Shown: positions 42,123 to 51,187 of the stretch, one piece after another | How the letters are laid out: each line of letters opens with the position of its first letter | How positions within the stretch are numbered: the first letter of the stretch is position 1 | DNA from: Vallicoccus soli | Lineage (GTDB): Bacteria; Actinomycetota; Actinomycetes; Motilibacterales; Motilibacteraceae | Direction: 5' to 3' | DNA length: 64,000 bases | Assembly (NCBI RefSeq): GCF_003594885.1 | Contig: NZ_QZEZ01000003.1 | Span: 1 to 64,000, forward strand | Notes under the pieces: model-generated | What the model was told of the DNA's origin: nothing | Database searches by the model: none | The model's input: only the letters and a program-made list of their open reading frames with translations | Translations under genes and position numbers: made by a program

Positions 42123-44795
42123 TCAGGACGGCAGGCGCCGCGGCCCCGTGTCCGGCCGCGCGGCCGGCTCGGCGAGGCGCACCCGCGCGTGGAGCACGGC
42201 CAGGCCCCGCTCGGCCACGAGCACCGGCAGCTCGAGCTCGGCCACCTGCGGCACCTCGTCGGCCAGGCGGGCGACCCGCAGCAGCAGGTCCTCCAGCGCG
42301 TCGGTGTCGACGGGCTCGGCGCCGCGGTGCCCGAAGAGCAGCGGCGCGGCGCGCACCGAGCGCACGAGCTGGCTCACGTCGGTGTCGGTGAGCGGCGGGA
42401 TCCGGTACGCGCGGTCGCCGAGCAGCTCGGTCGCCAGGCCCGCGAGCCCGAAGGAGACGACCGGGCCGAAGAGCGGGTCCTCGGTGGACGTGACGACGCA
42501 GGCGATGCCGGGGCGCGCCATGGGCTGGACGAGGACGCGCCCGGCCCCCGGGCCCAGGCCCGCGACGATGGCGGCGTGCGCGCGCCGCACGGCGGCCTCG
42601 TCGACGAGGTCGAGCCGGACGTCCTGCAGGTCCGGGCGCGCGCGCAGGTGGGTGGCGGCGGCCTTGAGCACGACCGGGTACCCGATGCGCGCCGCGGCCG
42701 CGACGGCCCCGTCGGCGTCCTCGGCGAGCTCCTGCGCCAGCACCTCGATGCCGTAGCAGGCCAGCAGCGCCGCGGCGTCGTCGGCGCCCAGCTCCAGCCC
42801 GCCCGGCGCCTCGACGAGCACGCTGCGCGCGATGGCGCGGGCGGCCCGCCGGTCGACGTCGAGCTCGGGGACGCTGCCGCGGGGGCGGCGGCGCCAGTCC
42901 GCGTACGAGGTCGCGGCCGCGAGCGCCCGTACGGCGTCCTCGGGGGTCGGGTAGGACGGCACGGAGCCCGGCGGCGCCGGCTCCGGGCCGCCGGCGCCCG
43001 GGGCGCGCAGCTGCTCGGGAACGCCCCGTACGCCGAGGAAGGTCGCCACGACGGTCTTGTCGGAGGCGGCGGCCGCGCCGGCGAGGACCGCGGCCACCTC
43101 CTCGTGGCTCGTCACGAGCGGCGGGATGAAGACCGTGACGACCGAGTCGACGCCCGGGTCGGCGAAGACCGCGTCGAGCGACACGCGGAAGTCCTCGGCC
43201 GTCGCGGCCGGCGGCAGGGCGATCGGCTGGCCGATGACGTGCAGCCCGGCCTCCGCGCAGGCGTCCGCGGCGAGGAGCCCGAGGGCGTCCGAGTTGCCGA
43301 GGATCACGACGCGGTCCCCGGCCGGCAGCGGCTGGGTGACGAGCAGCTGCCCGACGTCGAGCAGCTGCGCCATCGTGTCGACCCGGATCACCCCGGCCTG
43401 GGCGAACATCGCGTCGACGGCCGCCGCGGGGACCGTGCTGCGGCGCACGGCGTGGCCCAGCGGCACGCCCTGCGTGGTGCGCCCGGCCTTGATGGTCGCC
43501 ACCGGCTTGCGCGCCGCGAGGCGGCGGGCGAGGCGGGAGAACTTGCGCGGGTTGCCGATCGACTCGAGGTAGAGCAGCACGACGTCGGTGCGCTGGTCCT
43601 GGTCCCAGAACTGCAGCAGGTCGTTGCCCGAGACGTCGGCCCGGTTGCCCGCCGAGACGAAGGAGGACAGGCCGAGCCCGCGGGCGGCGACGGCGTCGAG
43701 GATCGCCAGGCCGAGGGCGCCGGACTGGCTGAAGAAGCCGATCCGCCCGACGGGCGGGACGGTGGTCGCGAGCGAGGCGTTGAGGGGGTGCTCGGGGTCG
43801 GTGCTCACGACGCCGAAGGAGTTCGGGCCGACGACGCGCATGCCGCTGGCCCGCGCGGCGGCCACCAGGGCGCGCTGGCGCTCGCGGCCGACGGGACCGG
43901 TCTCGGCGTACCCGGCGGAGAGCACCACGAGCGAGCGCACGCCCTTGGCGGCGCACTGCGCGACGACCTCCTGCGCCGCCGCGGCGGGCACCGCGAGGAC
44001 GGCGAGGTCGACCTCGCCCGGCACGTCGAGGATCGAGGGGTACGCCGGCACGCCGGCGACCTCGCGGGCCCCGGGGTTCACGGCCCACACCTCGGGCGGC
44101 CCGGCGGCGCGCAGGTTGCGCAGCACGGTCTGACCCACGGAGTCGTACTCGCGGCTGGCGCCGACGACGGCCACCGAGCGCGGGGTGAGCAGGCGCTCGA
44201 TGGAGCGCGCCTCCGCGCGCTGCTCGCGGTCCTGCAGGACCTCCAGCGCGGTGCCGGTCAGCGCCGGCTCGAACGACAGGTGGACGATCCCGTCGTCGAA
44301 CGCGGAGCGGACCTCGTACCCGGCGTCCTGGAAGACCCGGATCATCCGGCGGTTCGTCGGCAGGACCTCGGCGACGAACCGGCGCACGCCGCGCTCGCGG
44401 GCGGCGGCGGCGATGTGCTCGAGCATGACCGAGCCGAGCCCGCGGCCCTGGTGCGCGTCGGAGATGTTGAAGGCGACCTCGGCCTCGTCGGGCCCGGTGC
44501 GGTCGTAGCGCACGACCGCGACGATGTCGTCGCCGATGGTCGCGACGAGCCCGACGCGGTCGTGGTGGTCCACGTGGGTGAACCGCTCGACGTCGCGGTC
44601 GCTGAGCTCGGGGTAGGGCGCGAAGAACCGCAGGTAGATCGACTCGGCCGACTGGCGGCGGTGGAACGCGCGCAGCCGGTCCGCGTCCTGGGGCGTGATG
44701 GGCCGCACGTGCGCCGTGCCGCCGTCGCGCAGGACGACGTCGGCCTCCCAGTGCGCGGGGTACGGCGCCGTCGCCGTCGGTCCCTCCCCTGTCAC
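42123..44795 (-). CDS. GNAT acetyltransferase / NDP-forming acyl-CoA synthetase fusion (Pat-like)
   Basis: The 890-residue protein joins an N-terminal GNAT domain (about residues 20-165; QGRGLGSVMLEHIAAAAR acetyl-CoA loop) to an NDP-forming acyl-CoA synthetase-like region: a CoA-binding Rossmann part (SVAVVGASRE, FFSQSGALG), a flavodoxin-like part and an ATP-grasp part near 680-880 (LACYGIEVL, GYPVVLKAA). This is the actinobacterial order, GNAT first, of Pat-type protein lysine acetyltransferases, which modify acetyl-CoA synthetase and other enzymes. The phosphate-accepting His region of active synthetases is replaced by PLGHAVRRS, so catalysis by that half is doubtful. GTG at 44795. Confidence 0.9.
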   Translation of the reverse strand: MTGEGPTATAPYPAHWEADVVLRDGGTAHVRPITPQDADRLRAFHRRQSAESIYLRFFAPYPELSDRDVERFTHVDHHDRVGLVATIGDDIVAVVRYDRTGPDEAEVAFNISDAHQGRGLGSVMLEHIAAAARERGVRRFVAEVLPTNRRMIRVFQDAGYEVRSAFDDGIVHLSFEPALTGTALEVLQDREQRAEARSIERLLTPRSVAVVGASREYDSVGQTVLRNLRAAGPPEVWAVNPGAREVAGVPAYPSILDVPGEVDLAVLAVPAAAAQEVVAQCAAKGVRSLVVLSAGYAETGPVGRERQRALVAAARASGMRVVGPNSFGVVSTDPEHPLNASLATTVPPVGRIGFFSQSGALGLAILDAVAARGLGLSSFVSAGNRADVSGNDLLQFWDQDQRTDVVLLYLESIGNPRKFSRLARRLAARKPVATIKAGRTTQGVPLGHAVRRSTVPAAAVDAMFAQAGVIRVDTMAQLLDVGQLLVTQPLPAGDRVVILGNSDALGLLAADACAEAGLHVIGQPIALPPAATAEDFRVSLDAVFADPGVDSVVTVFIPPLVTSHEEVAAVLAGAAAASDKTVVATFLGVRGVPEQLRAPGAGGPEPAPPGSVPSYPTPEDAVRALAAATSYADWRRRPRGSVPELDVDRRAARAIARSVLVEAPGGLELGADDAAALLACYGIEVLAQELAEDADGAVAAAARIGYPVVLKAAATHLRARPDLQDVRLDLVDEAAVRRAHAAIVAGLGPGAGRVLVQPMARPGIACVVTSTEDPLFGPVVSFGLAGLATELLGDRAYRIPPLTDTDVSQLVRSVRAAPLLFGHRGAEPVDTDALEDLLLRVARLADEVPQVAELELPVLVAERGLAVLHARVRLAEPAARPDTGPRRLPS

Positions 44796-44870
44796 ACGGG
44801 CGAGGCTAGCCGGGACCTGTCGGGGCCGGGCTGCATGATGGGGCGGCAGCGGACGAGGAGGGCTCCCCAG

Positions 44871-47411
44871 GTGGCACGGACGACGACGGCGCGCGGCGGC
44901 GGTGACGGGCAGGGCTTCACCGAGCGGATCGTCGACATCGACGTCTCGGAGGAGATGCAGGGCTCGTTCCTGGAGTACGCGTACTCCGTCATCTACTCGC
45001 GGGCGCTGCCCGACGCGCGCGACGGGCTCAAGCCGGTGCACCGGCGGATCCTCTACCAGATGGGCGAGATGGGGCTGCGCCCCGACCGCGACCACGTCAA
45101 GTGCGCCCGCGTCGTCGGCGACGTCATGGGCAAGCTGCACCCCCACGGCGACACGGCGATCTACGACGCCCTCGTGCGGATGGCCCAGCCCTGGTCGATG
45201 CGCCTGCCGCTCGTCGACCCGCACGGCAACTTCGGCTCCCTCGGCGGCGAGGACCCGGCGGCGGCCTACCGCTACACCGAGTGCCGCCTGGCCGAGCCCG
45301 CGATGCTCATGATCGGCGGCCTCGACGAGGACGTCGTCGACATGCGCCCCAACTACGACGAGAAGGAGGAGGAGCCCGAGGTCCTGCCCGCGGCGTTCCC
45401 CAACCTGCTCGTCAACGGCGCCGCCGGCATCGCGGTCGGCATGGCGACGAACATGCCGCCGCACAACCTCGTGGAGGTCGTGCAGGCCACCCGCCACCTC
45501 ATCGCGCACCCGCGGGCCACGCTCGACGACCTCATGCGCTTCGTCCCCGGCCCCGACCTGCCCACCGGCGGGCGCATCGTGGGCCTGGAGGGGGTGCGCG
45601 ACGCGTACGAGACCGGGCGCGGCACCTTCCGCACCCGGGCGACGGTCCGCGTGGAGAACGTGACGGCCCGCAAGAAGGCGATCGTCGTCAGCGAGCTGCC
45701 GTACGGGGTCGGCCCCGAGCGGGTCAAGGAGAAGGTCGCCGACCTGGTCCGGGCCAAGAAGCTGCAGGGCATCGCGGACCTCGAGGACCACACCGACATG
45801 AAGAACGGGCTCCGGCTCGTCATCGGGGTCAAGAACGGCTTCAACCCCGACGCGGTCCTCGAGCAGCTCTACCGGCTGACGCCGATGGAGGAGACCTTCG
45901 GCATCAACAACGTGGCGCTGGTCGACGGCCAGCCGCGGACGCTGGGGCTCGTCGACCTGCTGCGGGTGTACGTCGACCACCGGCTGTCGGTGGTGCGCCG
46001 GCGCTCGGAGCACCGGCGGGGCAAGGCGCAGGACCGGCTGCACCTCGTCGAGGGCCTGCTCGTGGCCATCCTCGACATCGACGAGGTCATCGCGGTCATC
46101 CGCTCCAGCGACGACACGGCCGCAGCGCGCGAGCGCCTCATGCAGGTCTTCGACCTGACCCAGGTGCAGACCGACTACATCCTCGAGATGCCGCTGCGCC
46201 GGCTGACGAAGTACTCCCGCATCGAGCTGGAGCAGGAGCGCGACGAGCTGCGGGCCCGCATCGCCGAGCTCACCGCGGTCCTCGAGGACGAGCGCAGGCT
46301 GCGGCGGCTGGTCAGCGACGAGCTCGCCCAGGTGGCCAGGGACCACGGCACCCCGCGGCGCACCGTGCTGCTGGAGTCCGCGGGCCAGCCGGTGACCGGC
46401 GCGGTCCCGCTCGAGGTGGCCGACGACCCCTGCCACGTGCTGCTCTCCTCGAGCGGCCTGCTCGCGCGGACCACCGGGGCCGGGCCGCTGCCGGTCGAGG
46501 GCGGGCGCAGCAAGCACGACCTCGTCGTGTCCGCCGTCCCGGCGACGGCCCGCGGGCACGTCGGGGCGGTGACCGACCTCGGGCGGGTCGTGCGCCTGCC
46601 GGTGCTCGACCTGCCGGCCCTGCCGCCGACCGCGGCGCCGCCGTCGCTGGCGGGCGGGGCGCCGGTGACCGAGTTCGTCGCGCTCGGCAAGGGGGAGCGG
46701 GTGCTCGCGCTCACCTCGCTCGACCCGGCCTCGCCCGGCCTCGCGCTGGGCACTGCGCAGGGCGTCGTCAAGCGCGTCCTGCCCGAGCACCCGGCGGGCA
46801 AGGACGAGTGGGAGGTCCTCGCGCTCAAGCCCAAGGACCGGGTCGTGGGCGCGGTGGAGCTGCGCACCGGCGACGAGGACCTCGTCTTCGTGACGTCCGA
46901 CGCCCAGCTGCTGCGCTTCCCGGCCGCGGGCGTGCGGCCGCAGGGCCGGGGCGCGGGCGGTGTGGCCGGCGTGCGCGTCGCCGCGAAGCAGTCCGTCGTG
47001 GCGTTCGTGGCCGTGGCGCCGGGGGAGGACGCCGTCGTCGTCACCGTCGCCGGGGGCTCCGGGGCGCTGCCCGGCACCGACGCGGGCACCGTCAAGGTGG
47101 CGCCGTTCACGGAGTACCCGCCCAAGGGCCGCGGCACCGGCGGGGTGCGCTGCCACCGCTTCCTGCGCGGCGAGGACCAGCTCGTCCTGGCGTGGGCGGG
47201 CACCGGTCCGGCGCGGGCCGCGGGGACCGGCGGCGCGCCGGTCGAGCTGCCGCCCGCGCAGGGGCGGCGCGACGGCTCCGGGGTCCCGCTGGCGCGCGCG
47301 GTGGTCGCGGTCTCCGGGCCGGCCGGCGCGCTCGTCGGCCCGACCGCGGCGCCCGACGCCGACGCCCCCGACGAGGGGGGTGCCGGGCCCGCCGCCGACG
47401 GGCAGGGCTGA
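44871..47411 (+). CDS. parC: DNA topoisomerase IV subunit A
   Basis: The 846-residue subunit carries out DNA breakage and rejoining with ParE, decatenating chromosomes. Visible features are the winged-helix core ([20 protein letters not shown]), the quinolone region [20 protein letters not shown] with Thr95, the catalytic Tyr135 in YRYTECRL, the Ile of the DNA-bending loop ([13 protein letters not shown]) and a C-terminal beta-pinwheel of about 340 residues. I see no GyrA box (QRRGGKG), which favours ParC over GyrA. GTG at 44871 has AGGAGG upstream; in-frame ATGs at 44835 and 44838 give a longer, less likely N-terminus. It lies far from parE, 7.5 kb away and oppositely oriented. Confidence 0.95.
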   Translation: MARTTTARGGGDGQGFTERIVDIDVSEEMQGSFLEYAYSVIYSRALPDARDGLKPVHRRILYQMGEMGLRPDRDHVKCARVVGDVMGKLHPHGDTAIYDALVRMAQPWSMRLPLVDPHGNFGSLGGEDPAAAYRYTECRLAEPAMLMIGGLDEDVVDMRPNYDEKEEEPEVLPAAFPNLLVNGAAGIAVGMATNMPPHNLVEVVQATRHLIAHPRATLDDLMRFVPGPDLPTGGRIVGLEGVRDAYETGRGTFRTRATVRVENVTARKKAIVVSELPYGVGPERVKEKVADLVRAKKLQGIADLEDHTDMKNGLRLVIGVKNGFNPDAVLEQLYRLTPMEETFGINNVALVDGQPRTLGLVDLLRVYVDHRLSVVRRRSEHRRGKAQDRLHLVEGLLVAILDIDEVIAVIRSSDDTAAARERLMQVFDLTQVQTDYILEMPLRRLTKYSRIELEQERDELRARIAELTAVLEDERRLRRLVSDELAQVARDHGTPRRTVLLESAGQPVTGAVPLEVADDPCHVLLSSSGLLARTTGAGPLPVEGGRSKHDLVVSAVPATARGHVGAVTDLGRVVRLPVLDLPALPPTAAPPSLAGGAPVTEFVALGKGERVLALTSLDPASPGLALGTAQGVVKRVLPEHPAGKDEWEVLALKPKDRVVGAVELRTGDEDLVFVTSDAQLLRFPAAGVRPQGRGAGGVAGVRVAAKQSVVAFVAVAPGEDAVVVTVAGGSGALPGTDAGTVKVAPFTEYPPKGRGTGGVRCHRFLRGEDQLVLAWAGTGPARAAGTGGAPVELPPAQGRRDGSGVPLARAVVAVSGPAGALVGPTAAPDADAPDEGGAGPAADGQG

Positions 47412-47439
47412 TCGGCGCGGGGACCCGGCGGGCCGGCGC

Positions 47440-48807
47440 TCAGGCGCCCGCGGCCCGGCGGTCCGCCCCCTCACGCCCACCGCCGTGCACGAGCGTGTTC
47501 ACGACCCACAGCGCCAGGCCGACGAGGAGCAGGACGCCGGCGGTGGCGTACTGGGAGGCCTCGCGGCCCGACAGCGGGCTCGCGAGGTAGAGGCAGGCGA
47601 GCACGCCGAGCACGGGCAGCGCCGTGGGGGCCCGGTAGTGGTCGTGGTCCGCCCGGTCGTGCCGCAGGACGAGGACGCTGGCGTTGACCACGGCGAAGAC
47701 GCAGAGCAGCAGCAGGGCCGTCGTGCCGCCGAGGCCCTCGAGGTCGCCGGTGAGCACCAGCGCCACCGCGAGCACGGTGGTGAAGGCGATGGCGGTGACG
47801 GGCGTGCGCCGGGTGCGGTGCACCCGCCCCAGCGCGGCCGGGACGATCCGCTCGCGGGCCATGCCGTACACCAGGCGGCTCGCCATGAGCATGTTGATGA
47901 GGGCGGAGTTCGTGACGGCGAAGAGCGCGATCGCCGAGAACACCGCGAGCGGGAACGCCGGCGCCGCGGCCCGCACCACCTCGAGCAGCGGGCCGGTCGA
48001 GCCGCCGAGGGTCTCGAGGTCGACCACCGCCGTCGCCACGAACGCGATGAGCATGTAGATCACGCCGGTGACCGCGATCCCGAGGAACAGCGCCCGCGGG
48101 AAGGTGCGCCGCGGCTCCTCGACCTCCTCGGCCATGTTGACGCTGTCCTCGAAGCCGACGAGGGCGAAGAAGGCCAGCGCCGCGCCGCTCACCACGAGCC
48201 CGAAGGCGCCGCCCTCCTCGAACTCCAGGGCGCGGCCGGGGTCGCCCGTCCCCTGCGCCAGCGCCCACGCGCCGAGCCCGAGCACGAGCAGCAGCCCGCC
48301 GAGCTCGACGGTCGTCAGGACGACGTTGCACTTCACCGACTCGCTGACCCCGCGCAGGTTGACCAGCGCCAGCAGCACCAGGAAGCCCACCGCCACCGCC
48401 CACGTGGGCAGCTCGACGAACTCCGCCAGGTAGTCGCCGCCGAACGCGCGCGCGGCCGCGCCGGCGGACGTCAGGCCGGAGCACATGACGGCGAAGGCCA
48501 CGAGGAAGGTGAGCAGCGGCAGGCCGAACGCCCTGTTCGCGTAGAGCGCGGCGCCGGCGGCGCGGGGGTACTTGCTGACGAGCTCGACGTACGAGGTCGC
48601 GGTGAGCAGCGCGACGAGGAACGCCAGGCCGAACGCGGTCCAGGCCGCTCCCCCGACCTCGGCGGCGACCTCGCCGGTGAGGGCGTAGATGCCGGTGCCG
48701 AGGATGTCGCCGATCACGAAGAAGAGCAGCAGCTTCGGCCCGATGACCCGCCGGAGCCCCGGCTGCGAGCCCTCGCGCTCGTCCACCCCCGCCGTCGTGC
48801 CCGCCAT
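47440..48807 (-). CDS. APC-family amino-acid permease
   Basis: The 455-residue integral membrane protein has about 12 helices. The GIYALTGEVAAEVGGAAW N-terminal segment, YVELVSKYPRAAGAALYANR and FVALVGFEDSVNMAEEVEEP are typical of the cationic amino-acid/APC subfamily, where the last segment carries the conserved Glu. Substrate is unknown. ATG at 48807 has GGGAGG five bases upstream; an ATG 9 codons earlier is not preferred. It is divergent from fruR, 207 bp away, so its own promoter lies in that low-GC gap. It converges with parC 28 bp away. Confidence 0.92.
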   Translation of the reverse strand: MAGTTAGVDEREGSQPGLRRVIGPKLLLFFVIGDILGTGIYALTGEVAAEVGGAAWTAFGLAFLVALLTATSYVELVSKYPRAAGAALYANRAFGLPLLTFLVAFAVMCSGLTSAGAAARAFGGDYLAEFVELPTWAVAVGFLVLLALVNLRGVSESVKCNVVLTTVELGGLLLVLGLGAWALAQGTGDPGRALEFEEGGAFGLVVSGAALAFFALVGFEDSVNMAEEVEEPRRTFPRALFLGIAVTGVIYMLIAFVATAVVDLETLGGSTGPLLEVVRAAAPAFPLAVFSAIALFAVTNSALINMLMASRLVYGMARERIVPAALGRVHRTRRTPVTAIAFTTVLAVALVLTGDLEGLGGTTALLLLCVFAVVNASVLVLRHDRADHDHYRAPTALPVLGVLACLYLASPLSGREASQYATAGVLLLVGLALWVVNTLVHGGGREGADRRAAGA

Positions 48808-48912
48808 GGCGACCTCCCGGTCCGCGCCGCGCACGGGCTCCCCGTGCTGGCCGCGTCCCTTCCCGCGCTGTGATCACGGCACACCTGGGCGTCGTCCGGG
48901 TGCCCGATCGCC

Positions 48913-48993
48913 TGTGTTCCTGTTGTTCCTTGCCCGAAACCCTGGACACGACAGGGGAAGCGGGGGTAAACAAAGAGAAGCAAGCAGAACCGG
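48913..48993. promoter_or_regulatory. AT-enriched regulatory stretch upstream of fruR
   Basis: This 80-bp stretch is much lower in GC than the window and holds TGTTCCTGTTGTTCCTTGCC and AAACAAAGAGAAGCAAGC, which contain opposed GTTCCTTGC- and GCAAGCAGAAC-like elements. It is the expected place for a DeoR-type FruR operator and the fru promoter, but I cannot define the boxes. Confidence 0.45.
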
Positions 48994-49014
48994 ACCCGAC
49001 GGCGGGAGGCACGG

Positions 49015-49776
49015 TTGTACGCGACGGAGCGCCAGCAGGCGATCCTGGCCCGCGCCCGCGAGCACGGGCGCGCGGAGGTGGCCCAGCTCGCGGCCGACCT
49101 GGCCGTGACCCCCGAGACCATCCGGCGCGACCTCACCGCCCTCGAGCGCCAGGGGCTGCTGCGCCGGGTGCACGGCGGCGCCATCCCGGTCGAGCGCCTC
49201 GGCGCGGAGGCGGCCCTCGCGACCCGCGAGGCCCGCCTCGTGACCGAGAAGGAGCGCATCGCCAAGCGGGCCCTGGAGGAGGTGCCCGAGGAGGGCAGCG
49301 TCGTGCTCGACGCGGGCAGCACGACCGTACGGCTCGCCGAGGCCCTGCCCGCCGAGCGCCGCCTCACCGTCGTCACCAACTCGCTGCCCATCGCGGCGCT
49401 CCTCGCGGCGCGACCCGGCATCGCCCTGCACGTCGTCGGCGGGCAGGCCCGCTCGCAGACCCAGGCCCTCGTCGGCGACTGGGCCGCGTCGGCCCTCGCC
49501 GACGTCTGCGTCGACGTCGCGTTCATGGGGACCAACGGCATGTCGCCGCAGCGCGGGCTGACGACGGCGGACCGGCAGGAGGCCGGCACGAAGCGGGCCA
49601 TGATGGCCGCCGCCCGCCGCTGCGTCGTCCTCGCCGACCACACCAAGGCCGGCACCGACCACTTCGCGTCCTTCGCCCGCCTGGACCAGGTCGACCTCGT
49701 CGTCAGCGACACCGGCCTCGACCCCGACCTCGCCGACGAGCTCGCCGCCGCCGGCCCGGAGGTGGTGCTCGCGTGA
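49015..49776 (+). CDS. fruR: DeoR-family transcriptional regulator (FruR)
   Basis: The 253-residue repressor has a DeoR helix-turn-helix (RQQAILARAREHGRAEVAQL, VTPETIRRDLTALERQGLLR, about residues 5-57) and a C-terminal sugar-phosphate domain of the ribose-5-phosphate-isomerase fold (VVLDAGSTTVRLAEAL, VAFMGTNGMSP, VVLADHTKAG). The ligand is probably fructose 1-phosphate. TTG at 49015 has GGGAGG four bases upstream. Its stop overlaps fruK (GTGA, 49773-49776), so it is the first gene of the fructose operon and probably represses it. Confidence 0.92.
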   Translation: MYATERQQAILARAREHGRAEVAQLAADLAVTPETIRRDLTALERQGLLRRVHGGAIPVERLGAEAALATREARLVTEKERIAKRALEEVPEEGSVVLDAGSTTVRLAEALPAERRLTVVTNSLPIAALLAARPGIALHVVGGQARSQTQALVGDWAASALADVCVDVAFMGTNGMSPQRGLTTADRQEAGTKRAMMAAARRCVVLADHTKAGTDHFASFARLDQVDLVVSDTGLDPDLADELAAAGPEVVLA

Positions 49777-50726
49777 TCGTCACCCTGACCCCCAACCCCA
49801 GCCTGGACCGCACGGTCGAGGTGCCCGCCCTCGTGCGCGGCGCCGTGCTGCGCGCCCGCGGCGGGCGGGTCGACCCGGGCGGCAAGGGCGTCAACGTCAG
49901 CCGGGCGCTCGCCGCGCACGGGCGGGCCACCCGGGCCGTCGTCCCCGTGGGCGGGGCCGAGGGCGCCCAGCTCGCCGCCCTGCTCGCGCCGCTGGGCATC
50001 GAGGTCCACGCGGTGCCCGTCACCGGTGCGGTCCGGGCCAACGTCGCGGTCGTCGAGCCCGACGGCACGACGACCAAGCTCAACGAGCTGGGGCCGTGCC
50101 TGTCCGGGGACGAGGTCGAGGCGCTGCTCGCGGCCGCCGTCGCCTCCGCCGACGGCGCGTCCTGGCTCGCCGCCTGCGGCAGCCTCCCGCCCGGGGCCCC
50201 CGTCGACCTCTACGCCCGCCTCGCCGAGGCGGCGCACTCGGCCGCCACGCGGCTCGTCGTCGACAGCAGCGGCCCCGCGCTGCTGGCCGCGCTCGAGGCC
50301 GGGCCCGACCTCGTCAAGCCCAACCGCGAGGAGCTCGCCGAGGCGGTGGGCCGCCCGCTCGGCACGCTCGGCGACGTCGTCGAGGCCGCCGCGGAGCTCG
50401 TGGCCCGCGGCGCCGGCGCGGTCCTGGCGAGCCTCGGCGCCGACGGGGCCGTGCTGGTCGGGCCGGACGGCGCGACGTACGGGGAGTCCCGCGTCGACCG
50501 CCCGGTCAGCACCGTCGGCGCCGGCGACGCGATGCTCGCCGGCTTCCTCGCCGCCGAGGCGGGCGCACCCGCCGCGACGGCCCTGGCCAGCGCCCTCGCC
50601 TGGGGCGCCGCCGCGACCTGCCTGCCCGGCAGCCGCATGCCCGCACCCCACGACCTGCGCCCGGACGCCGTACGGCTGCACGAGCGCATCGACCCCGCCC
50701 GCCCCCTGGAGGAGCAGCCCCGATGA
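49773..50726 (+). CDS. fruK: 1-phosphofructokinase
   Basis: The 317-residue PfkB-family kinase phosphorylates fructose 1-phosphate to fructose 1,6-bisphosphate. Visible motifs are TLTPNPSLDRTVEV at the start, GGKGVNVSRALAAHG, and the C-terminal catalytic GAGDAMLAGF with the base Asp. GTG at 49773 overlaps the fruR stop by GTGA. The gene ends with a TGA that overlaps the EIIA start (ATGA, 50723-50726). Order fruR-fruK-EIIA-EIIBC is the standard fructose locus, with EIIA as a separate gene instead of the single FruA fusion of Streptomyces. Confidence 0.95.
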   Translation: MIVTLTPNPSLDRTVEVPALVRGAVLRARGGRVDPGGKGVNVSRALAAHGRATRAVVPVGGAEGAQLAALLAPLGIEVHAVPVTGAVRANVAVVEPDGTTTKLNELGPCLSGDEVEALLAAAVASADGASWLAACGSLPPGAPVDLYARLAEAAHSAATRLVVDSSGPALLAALEAGPDLVKPNREELAEAVGRPLGTLGDVVEAAAELVARGAGAVLASLGADGAVLVGPDGATYGESRVDRPVSTVGAGDAMLAGFLAAEAGAPAATALASALAWGAAATCLPGSRMPAPHDLRPDAVRLHERIDPARPLEEQPR

Positions 50727-51187
50727 GCGACCCGACCGCGCAGACCGACCTGATCACCGCCGACCTGGTCGACCTCGACCTCACGGCCACCGACCGCGAC
50801 GGGGTGGCGCGCCAGCTCGGCGAGCGGCTCGTCGCCGCCGGGCGCGTCACCGACCTCGAGGGCTTCCTCGCGGACGTCCGCGCCCGGGAGGCCCAGATGC
50901 CGACCGGCCTGCCGAACGGCATCGGGATCCCGCACTGCCGCTCCGCGCACGTCACCCGGGCCACGCTCGGCTTCGGGCGGACCCCCGGCGTCGACTACGG
51001 CGCCGAGGACGGCCCGGCCCGGCTCATCTTCCTCATCGCCGCGCCCGAGGGCGGCGGCTCCGAGCACATGACGATCCTCGCCAAGCTCGCCCGCAAGCTC
51101 GTCAACGCCTCGTTCCGCGAGTCCCTGCTCACCGCTCCCGACGCCGAGAGCGTCGTCGCCATCGTCTCCGAGGGGGTCGGCCGATGA
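50723..51187 (+). CDS. PTS fructose EIIA component
   Basis: The 154-residue protein is a fructose-family EIIA (mannitol/fructose fold). The phosphoryl acceptor is His71 in GIPHCRSAHV, matching the PTS EIIA type-2 active site, with surrounding GLPNGIGI and LIFLIAAPEGGG. It takes phosphate from HPr and passes it to EIIB. ATG at 50723 overlaps fruK and its stop overlaps EIIBC (ATGA, 51184-51187), so all three are translationally coupled. In many actinobacteria EIIA, EIIB and EIIC are fused; here EIIA is free. Confidence 0.93.
   Translation: MSDPTAQTDLITADLVDLDLTATDRDGVARQLGERLVAAGRVTDLEGFLADVRAREAQMPTGLPNGIGIPHCRSAHVTRATLGFGRTPGVDYGAEDGPARLIFLIAAPEGGGSEHMTILAKLARKLVNASFRESLLTAPDAESVVAIVSEGVGR

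Noticed and set aside
42024-47411. A continuous plus-strand reading frame of about 1795 codons
   Set aside because: Only the part from 44871 is a gene (parC). The rest is antisense to the Pat-like fusion and has Arg/Ala/Gly composition without any family motif; stop codons are scarce by chance in such GC-rich DNA.
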